Positions 5,681 through 10,394 of a stretch of DNA of 10,394 nucleotides are shown in pieces (positions within the stretch are counted from its first letter, which is position 1; every line of letters begins with the position of its first letter). The position numbers were made by a program, and so were the translations under genes. The DNA comes from Candidatus Eiseniibacteriota bacterium (GTDB taxonomy: Bacteria > Eisenbacteria > RBG-16-71-46): positions 1 to 10,394 of the forward strand of contig VBPB01000071.1 in the NCBI GenBank assembly GCA_005893365.1. Direction: 5' to 3'. Below the pieces are notes generated by a model. That model ran no database searches, was not told where the DNA came from, and saw only the letters and a program-made list of their open reading frames with translations.

Positions 5681-6852
5681 TGCGCTGGTCGTTCCGCATC
5701 GGCTCCATCGCCGGCATCCGGGTGGAGCTGCACGTCACCTTCCTGCTGTTCGTGGGCTGGATCGTGGTGACGCAGGGCCTGTTCAGCGGCCGCCCCGGGA
5801 ACGCGCTCGCCAGCCTCGCGCTCATCCTGATGGTGTTCGGCTGCGTGCTGCTGCACGAGTTGGGCCACGCGCTGGCGGCGCGCCGCTACGGCATCCGGAC
5901 GCGCGACATCATCCTGCTGCCGATCGGCGGGCTGGCGCGGCTCGAGCGCATGCCCGACAAGCCCGCGCAGGAGATCGTCGTGGCGCTCGCCGGGCCGGCC
6001 GTGAACGTGGCGATCGCGGCAGTGCTCGGGGTGGTGCTGGGCCGCCTGGGCCGCCTCGGTGGCCCGTTCACCGACACCCTGCTCGGCGGCGGGCTCGCCG
6101 AGTCGCTGCTGGCCATCAACCTGGTGATGCTGGCCTTCAACCTCATCCCGGCCTTCCCGATGGACGGCGGCCGCGTGCTGCGCGCACTGCTGGCGATGAA
6201 GCTCTCGTACGTGCAGGCCACGCGCATCGCCGCCCGCATCGGCCAGGGCTTCGCCCTGGTGTTCGGCGTGGTCGGCCTCTTCTACAATGCAAATCTGCTA
6301 TTGGTCGGCCTGCTCATCTTCCTCGCCGCGGGCGAGGAGCACGCCATCGTCCGCACCCGCGCCTCGCTCACCGGCCTGCCGGTGCGCGCGGCGATGATCA
6401 CGCAGTTCGACGCGCTCGACGCGCACGACCCGCTGCAACGCGCGGTCGATCTGCTGATGACCGGCAGCCAGCAGGACTTCCCGGTGCTGGCGGGCGAGGT
6501 CCCGGTCGGGCTGCTCACGCGCGCCGAGCTACTCGTGGCGTTGCAGCGCCTGGGGCCGGCGGGCCGGGTGGGCGAGGCGATCGCGCCGCATGGTGAGGTG
6601 GCCGACGCGGCCGAGCCGCTCGAGCACGTGCTGCAGCGGATGCGCGTGCGCCGGCGCCCGGCGCTCCCGGTGCTGAGCGGGGGACGCCTGGTCGGCATGG
6701 TGACGCTCGAGAACGTCTCCGAGCTGCTGCTCATCCAGCAGGCGCTCCGGCGCCCGCCGGGTGGTGCGCCGGGTAGTGCATCAGGTGGTGCGACGGGTGG
6801 TGCGTCAAGTGGTGCGTCGGGTGGTGCCACCGGTGGGGTGGCCCTGCTTTGA
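5680..6852 (+). CDS. Site-2-type M50 intramembrane zinc metalloprotease with CBS pair
   Basis: 390-residue polytopic membrane protein of the S2P/M50 class that cleaves substrates inside the membrane, often to release anti-sigma factors or clear membrane remnants. Zinc ligands are His59 and His63 with catalytic Glu60 in LLHELGHALAARRYG. The third ligand is Asp162 in NLIPAFPMDGGR (154-165), which is the family NPxxDG-like motif. The N-terminal FRIGSIAGIRVELHVTFLL is typical of CBS-bearing S2P proteins. After the last span (about 208-228) two CBS repeats occupy about 236-355 (VRAAMITQFDALDAHDPLQ, and PALPVLSGGRLVGMVTLEN), which may sense adenosine nucleotides. The tail (about 357-388) is a Gly/Ala/Ser repeat. 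The start ATG overlaps the stop of a 14-codon ORF. The open frame continues upstream to 4990, but that stretch lacks protease homology and is Arg-rich noise. The natural substrate is unknown. Confidence 0.92.
   Translation: MRWSFRIGSIAGIRVELHVTFLLFVGWIVVTQGLFSGRPGNALASLALILMVFGCVLLHELGHALAARRYGIRTRDIILLPIGGLARLERMPDKPAQEIVVALAGPAVNVAIAAVLGVVLGRLGRLGGPFTDTLLGGGLAESLLAINLVMLAFNLIPAFPMDGGRVLRALLAMKLSYVQATRIAARIGQGFALVFGVVGLFYNANLLLVGLLIFLAAGEEHAIVRTRASLTGLPVRAAMITQFDALDAHDPLQRAVDLLMTGSQQDFPVLAGEVPVGLLTRAELLVALQRLGPAGRVGEAIAPHGEVADAAEPLEHVLQRMRVRRRPALPVLSGGRLVGMVTLENVSELLLIQQALRRPPGGAPGSASGGATGGASSGASGGATGGVALL
6760..6831 (+). repeat. 12-bp in-frame tandem repeat at the 3' end of the protease gene
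   Basis: Six imperfect copies of GGTGGTGCGNCG followed by a partial GGTGGGG. They encode a run of Gly-Gly/Ser-Ala-x tetrapeptides at the extreme C-terminus. The unit length keeps frame, so copy-number changes would only alter tail length. Confidence 0.9.
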
Positions 6853-6887
6853 CAGCCTGGGCGCGTGGCGACCACAATCGCGCCCTC

Positions 6888-7721
6888 ATGGCGCGCCGCC
6901 GACCCGTTCGCCTCTGGCTGGTCCCGATCCCGCTGGTCATCGTGGCGTTGCTGGTCGTCCGCGGCGGCACGCGGCCGCACTGGAGCACGCTGCGCGCGGG
7001 CGTGGAGTTCGTCACCCTGCGCGGCGACCCGTGGTGCCGGAGCGGCTCCTCCGAGATCGCCGTGCTGCGCCTCGATCCCACGCGCGTGCGCCTGCGGGTA
7101 CTCCACTACACGCGTGAGCCCGACCGCACGCCGCTCTCGATCGTCGAGTGGCAGCGCCGCACCGGTGCGCTCGGCGTGTTCAACGCCGGCCAGTACTATC
7201 CCGACCTCTCGTACATGGGTCTGCTGGTGTGCGACGGCGAGCGCGTCTCCGGCCGGCTGCACCCGCAGTTCAAGGGGGCGCTGGTGGCCTCGCCGCGCGG
7301 CGGCGGTCTCGACGCCCACGTGCTCGACCTCGACCGCCAGCCGCTCGACCCGGCCGCCCCGGGATGGCGCGAGGTGGCCCAGTCGTTCATGCTCTTCGAC
7401 GGCAAGGGGGCGCCTCGCATCCGCAAGACCGACCAGGTCGCCAACCGCACCGTGGTCGCCGAGGACACGCACGGCCGGCTGGTGGTCATCACCAGCGAAG
7501 GCGGCTACACGCTCTGGGACTTCGCGCGCCTGCTCCAGAAGGGACCGCTCGGGCTGACGCACGCCATGGCGATGGACGGCGGCTACGAGGCCGAGCTGTG
7601 CGTGAGCGCGGGCCGATTCCACTACGCGAGCTTCGGCCGCTGGGACGGCAAGTCCGACACGCACGGCGCTCCCGGGGCGAGCGTGCCGCTGCCGGCGGTG
7701 GTGGCGGTGTTCGGCGAATGA
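6888..7721 (+). CDS. Phosphodiester glycosidase-domain protein (NAGPA/DUF2233-like), membrane anchored or exported
   Basis: 277 residues. The basic start and hydrophobic run at about 9-24 (WLVPIPLVIVALLVV) form a signal sequence or anchor that places the domain outside the cytoplasm. The body follows the NAGPA (phosphodiester alpha-GlcNAcase) family plan: WSTLRAGVEFVTL, then FNAGQY (98-103), an ANRT motif (185-188), and MDGGYEAEL (229-237) in the position of the family's conserved DGG. It probably hydrolyses sugar phosphodiesters in envelope or extracellular polymers; the substrate is unknown. I prefer the ATG at 6888 because the signal sequence follows at once. A TTG at 6849 overlapping the protease stop would add 13 residues. 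No strong Shine-Dalgarno is seen. It follows the protease by 35 nt and overlaps the NUDIX gene by ATGA. Confidence 0.85.
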   Translation: MARRRPVRLWLVPIPLVIVALLVVRGGTRPHWSTLRAGVEFVTLRGDPWCRSGSSEIAVLRLDPTRVRLRVLHYTREPDRTPLSIVEWQRRTGALGVFNAGQYYPDLSYMGLLVCDGERVSGRLHPQFKGALVASPRGGGLDAHVLDLDRQPLDPAAPGWREVAQSFMLFDGKGAPRIRKTDQVANRTVVAEDTHGRLVVITSEGGYTLWDFARLLQKGPLGLTHAMAMDGGYEAELCVSAGRFHYASFGRWDGKSDTHGAPGASVPLPAVVAVFGE

Positions 7722-8314
7722 AGGCGCGCGCCGCTGCGGGGGACGCCCGACGCGGCACCGGCGCGTCGTCGGGCCGCCGGACGGCGCGCCGGCCTACGGG
7801 CGGGTTCCCGTGCGTGGTCTGCGGGACGCCGGTCCGGCGCACGCCGCGCGGGAAGCCTCGGCGGCTCTGGTGTCCGCGGTGCCTCTACCGCATCTACGAT
7901 TACCCGCGCATCACCGCCGGGATGATCGTGCTCAAGGAGCGCGCGGTGCTCCTGCTGCGACGCGCCCATCCGCCGCGGCGCGGCTACCTCGACCTGCCGG
8001 GCGGATTCGTGGACGCCGGCGAGTGGACGGAGGACGCCGCGCGCCGCGAGCTGCGCGAGGAGACCGGGCTCACGGTCGGTCCGATCCGTTTCCTGGGCCG
8101 CTACTGGGACCGCTATTTCATCCGCGGCTTCGGATTCTTCCCGATCATCGGCTTCTACTACCTCGCGCGCTGGCGGCGGGGCGTTCCTCGCGCGGGCGAC
8201 GACGCCGCGAGCGCCGAGTGGGTGCCGATCGGGCGGCTCGGGCGGACCGGGGCACGGCTGGCGTGGAAGCACATGGCGGAGGTGTTCCGGGACGTGCGGC
8301 GCGCGGTGCGCTGA
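7718..8314 (+). CDS. NUDIX hydrolase with N-terminal zinc ribbon
   Basis: 198 residues. An Arg-rich N-terminal extension (1-28) precedes a four-cysteine zinc ribbon (Cys32, Cys35, Cys52, Cys55: CVVC and CPRC). The NUDIX fold then begins at about 63 (YPRITAGMIVLKERAVLLLRR). The NUDIX box G-x5-E-x7-RELREETGL is complete at 96-118, so Mg-dependent hydrolysis of a nucleoside-diphosphate-linked compound is expected. A zinc ribbon plus NUDIX is the general plan of NADH pyrophosphatase-like and related enzymes, but the signature downstream of the box that would mark NADH specificity is not evident, so the substrate is open. Its ATG overlaps the stop of the glycosidase gene (ATGA), implying coupled translation. 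Its stop lies one base from the stop of the convergent ATPase gene. Confidence 0.9.
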   Translation: MKARAAAGDARRGTGASSGRRTARRPTGGFPCVVCGTPVRRTPRGKPRRLWCPRCLYRIYDYPRITAGMIVLKERAVLLLRRAHPPRRGYLDLPGGFVDAGEWTEDAARRELREETGLTVGPIRFLGRYWDRYFIRGFGFFPIIGFYYLARWRRGVPRAGDDAASAEWVPIGRLGRTGARLAWKHMAEVFRDVRRAVR

Positions 8315-8315
8315 T

Positions 8316-9923
8316 TCAGGTCCCGATCAGGCGCCGGGGCGCAGGGTTGCGTAACCGCCCGCGCCTGCCGTCCGTCTCCAACGCCGTCCCCCAGTGTTCG
8401 AGGAATGCCAGCACGAAGGCGTGCTCGTGGGCCGGCTCGGCGGCGAGCGGCGCCAGCGCCAGTGCCACCGCCAGCGCCAGGTGGTAACCCTCGGAGCGCG
8501 AGGCGACGGCGCGGCGGTAAGCCGGGTGGGACTCGTTGATCCAGACCGTGGACTCGACCAGCCGGCCGATCTCGGGCTCGCCCGGGCGGGCCTCGAACTG
8601 GATCGCCAGCCCATAGCGAGTCGGCCGGCGCGGTCCCGATTCGCCGGGAAGTCCTGCCGTGTCGGGGGACGCCGCACCCGCTTCGCGCGTGGCTGCGGCA
8701 GTGGGCTCGGTGACCGCCGCGGCGGGCGTCTCGGGCGCTTCGGCCACGCCGACCTGGGCCTCCGCCTGCGCCCTCACGGCCTCGGCGATCAGCGCGTGCG
8801 CATCGGATGCTCCTCCCGGGCGGCCGATCGGGAGCTTGCGCTGCCCGCCGCGATGGCGTTCGACGAGCGCCCCCAGCAGCGGGAAGTCCTCCGCGAGGTC
8901 GGCGAGCACACGCTCGAGGTCCCGCTCGACCGGACGGGCCGCGCGTCGCTTCGTCTCCTCGGCATGGTCGCGCGCGTCGCCCCAGAGCGCGAGCTGCTGG
9001 CTCACCGCCTCCTGCACGGCCTTGCGATAGGCCAGGTAGGTCGCGCCGCGCGGCCCGGTGCGGATGAAGTCGGCCTTGTTGAGCGTCAGACACTCGGCGA
9101 GCGCCGGGATCTCGATGACGCCCCCGATCGAGTCAGGCGTGGCCGGCGTCACCCCCAGCCAGTCCCAGCCCCGCTTGATGACCTTGCCGAGCGTGCTGAT
9201 CGCGAGCCCGCGGTGCTCCTCGGGCAAGGGCATCGCCTCGCGCACCAGGTAGCCGACCGCGGAGGGCTTGCGCTTGCGGCCGAGCCGCACCGCCATCGGC
9301 GCACGCTCGGTGGCCGGCGCGCCCGTGCGCTCCAGCGGCTGGCCGTTGACCTCGAAACGCACGCCGCGGCGGTAGTGCTCGAGCAGCAGCTCGTCGAACG
9401 CCGGTTCCAGCAGGGGCTGGTAGTGCCGGCGCAGCGTGCCCTCGACGAAGCCGGCATCGAGCAGCGGCGAGAGCGGGTTCGTCAGCTCGAGCGTCACCGC
9501 GGTGCCGCGTTCGGCGACCAGCCCCGGCGGCGGCACCCACTTCCACGGCGCCTTGTGACGCGAGGCCAGGTGCCAGCGGGTCGCCACGTGGCTCTTGCCG
9601 CGCCGCGTCTCGGTCAGCACCTGCTCGCTGAGCAACAGCCCGAGCTTGATGCCCACGCCGGCGAAGCCGATGCCCTCGCCGCGCGTCTTGGTGCTGGCGG
9701 CGATGTCATGGTAGCGGGCGAGGTCACGCCGCTGCATGCCGGAGCCGTCGTCCACGACCGTGAGGGCGGCCCGCGCCGGGTCCGCGAGGATGCGCACCAG
9801 GCTCGCCCCCGAGTCGAGGGCGTTGGCGACGATCTCGGTGAGGATGGTCTCCTCGAGCGCGCCGGAATAGGCGTCGCGCAGGTCTTCCAGCAGGTGGTGC
9901 AGGTCGACGCGGGTCTCACCCAT
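8316..9923 (-). CDS. GHKL-type ATPase (HATPase_c_3-like), function unknown
   Basis: 535 residues. The N-terminal ATP site has the Bergerat elements: N-box with Glu30, Asn34 and Asp37 (EIVANALDSGA), G1 DDGSGM (58-63), and a lid/G2 region STKTRGEGIGFAGVGIKLG (77-95). The helix-rich lid wording and the absence of a phospho-acceptor or REC-type domain place it nearer MutL/MORC/Hsp90-like ATPases than sensor kinases. No MutL C-terminal endonuclease motif was seen. A transducer-like region follows to about 300, then a charged helical part (AEETKRRAARPVERDLERV). An Ala/Pro/Thr-rich linker spans about 385-435, and a separate C-terminal domain about 440-535 (YGLAIQFEARPGEPEIGRL). The ATG lies 3 nt after the stop of the nucleotidyltransferase-like gene, with only a distant AAGGGG, so coupling is likely. 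A DNA-associated or defence role is possible but unproven. Confidence 0.85.
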   Translation of the reverse strand: MGETRVDLHHLLEDLRDAYSGALEETILTEIVANALDSGASLVRILADPARAALTVVDDGSGMQRRDLARYHDIAASTKTRGEGIGFAGVGIKLGLLLSEQVLTETRRGKSHVATRWHLASRHKAPWKWVPPPGLVAERGTAVTLELTNPLSPLLDAGFVEGTLRRHYQPLLEPAFDELLLEHYRRGVRFEVNGQPLERTGAPATERAPMAVRLGRKRKPSAVGYLVREAMPLPEEHRGLAISTLGKVIKRGWDWLGVTPATPDSIGGVIEIPALAECLTLNKADFIRTGPRGATYLAYRKAVQEAVSQQLALWGDARDHAEETKRRAARPVERDLERVLADLAEDFPLLGALVERHRGGQRKLPIGRPGGASDAHALIAEAVRAQAEAQVGVAEAPETPAAAVTEPTAAATREAGAASPDTAGLPGESGPRRPTRYGLAIQFEARPGEPEIGRLVESTVWINESHPAYRRAVASRSEGYHLALAVALALAPLAAEPAHEHAFVLAFLEHWGTALETDGRRGRLRNPAPRRLIGT

Positions 9924-9926
9924 GGG

Positions 9927-10394
9927 CTATGCGGTCCCCTTGCAGGGACCAAGCTCGGGGAGCCCGGCCTTCTTCAACGCGCCCGAGTAGATCGTGAGGA
10001 TCTCGGGCCGCTCGAGGCCGGCGGCGAGATCGTAAAGATGGGGTTCGAGATAGGTGCGGTCGAGCGCCCCTGCCTGCCTCAGCACCACGCCCTCGACGTC
10101 GATGTGGTCTTGGGGGCGCCCGGACGCGAGCTTGTAGATGATGAGGTCCTCCGGGGTGCAGAAGCGCACCGTACGGGGTCCGACCGGCACCTCGACGGCC
10201 CGAGCGATGGCTGCCGACTGGTACGGCAGTACGCCGAGCATCAAATCCACCGGCACCGAGCCTCGCGTCATCAGGCGGATGAGGTGATTCCTGATGGCGA
10301 ACTCGAACGGCTCACGTTCGGAGAGGCGAAACTCGCGGGCCGTGGCCTCGATGAAACCCGCGAGCGCGGGGTCGGATACTTCGACGGTGAGGTC
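9927..10394 (-). CDS. Nucleotidyltransferase-like protein, 5' end beyond window
   Basis: The frame is open to the right edge, giving the C-terminal 155 residues. An internal ATG at 10271 is not the start because coding character continues upstream (DLTVEVSDPALAGFIEATAR). The beginning looks like the tail of the 'DxD-L-T-V' metal motif of minimal nucleotidyltransferase-fold proteins, and VPVDLMLG (visible residues 48-54) is in place for the third acidic residue. CTPEDLIIYKLASGRPQDHIDV (79-100) is the strongly conserved second part seen in AbiEii/DUF6036-like members. The catalytic serine/glycine motif lies outside the window. Such proteins occur as toxins or antitoxins and as stand-alone genes, and which applies here cannot be told. 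It is 3 nt upstream of the GHKL ATPase gene on the same strand. Confidence 0.75.
   Translation of the reverse strand, partial: DLTVEVSDPALAGFIEATAREFRLSEREPFEFAIRNHLIRLMTRGSVPVDLMLGVLPYQSAAIARAVEVPVGPRTVRFCTPEDLIIYKLASGRPQDHIDVEGVVLRQAGALDRTYLEPHLYDLAAGLERPEILTIYSGALKKAGLPELGPCKGTA

Noticed and set aside
5407..5868. Upstream extension of the small membrane-protein frame on the minus strand
   Set aside because: It runs antisense through the start of the protease gene and has no membrane or domain character. The hydrophobic protein starts near 5406.

Overview
The window is uniformly G+C-rich (roughly 70% by eye) and has compact, overlapping genes and mostly third-position G/C codons. This fits a high-GC uncultured soil or subsurface Gram-negative bacterium. 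The exporter/adaptor pair (C39 peptidase-ABC plus an HlyD-type membrane fusion protein) implies a double-membrane cell. I cannot assign a phylum from sequence alone.

Left block (about 1-4740, minus strand): a peptide secretion locus, read right to left. It begins with a short gene (4515-4730) for a 71-residue peptide. That peptide has a textbook double-glycine leader (MRKLTGGELLKVYGG) and a predicted mature part built only from Gly, Ser, Lys, His and one Thr, including four near-identical 9-residue repeats. A UUCG-loop hairpin follows. Then come an unrecognised 314-residue protein (3342-4286), an HlyD/CvaA/RaxA-type adaptor (1986-3263) and a CvaB/RaxB-type ABC exporter with an intact C39 peptidase triad (1989 to beyond the left edge). 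The obvious reading is: precursor made, leader clipped by the C39 domain, polycationic repeat peptide exported through ABC-HlyD and an unlinked TolC-like channel. The repeat peptide and the 314-residue protein are the novel part.

Middle (4731-5635): a 334-bp stretch, visibly poorer in G+C, upstream of the peptide gene, followed by a small conserved-looking membrane protein (5065-5406, minus). A 229-bp GC-rich divergent gap separates this from the plus-strand genes.

Right-centre block (5636-8314, plus): a 14-codon leader ORF with a strong ribosome site, coupled by TGATG to a site-2-type (M50) intramembrane metalloprotease with a CBS pair and a Gly/Ala/Ser tandem-repeat tail. A phosphodiester glycosidase (NAGPA/DUF2233-like) follows, then a zinc-ribbon NUDIX hydrolase overlapping it by ATGA. 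This looks like one operon.

Right block (8316-10394, minus): a GHKL-type ATPase, preceded by the 3' part of a nucleotidyltransferase-like gene with only 3 nt between them. It converges on the NUDIX gene with one base between the stop codons. No tRNA, rRNA, CRISPR array or insertion sequence was seen.
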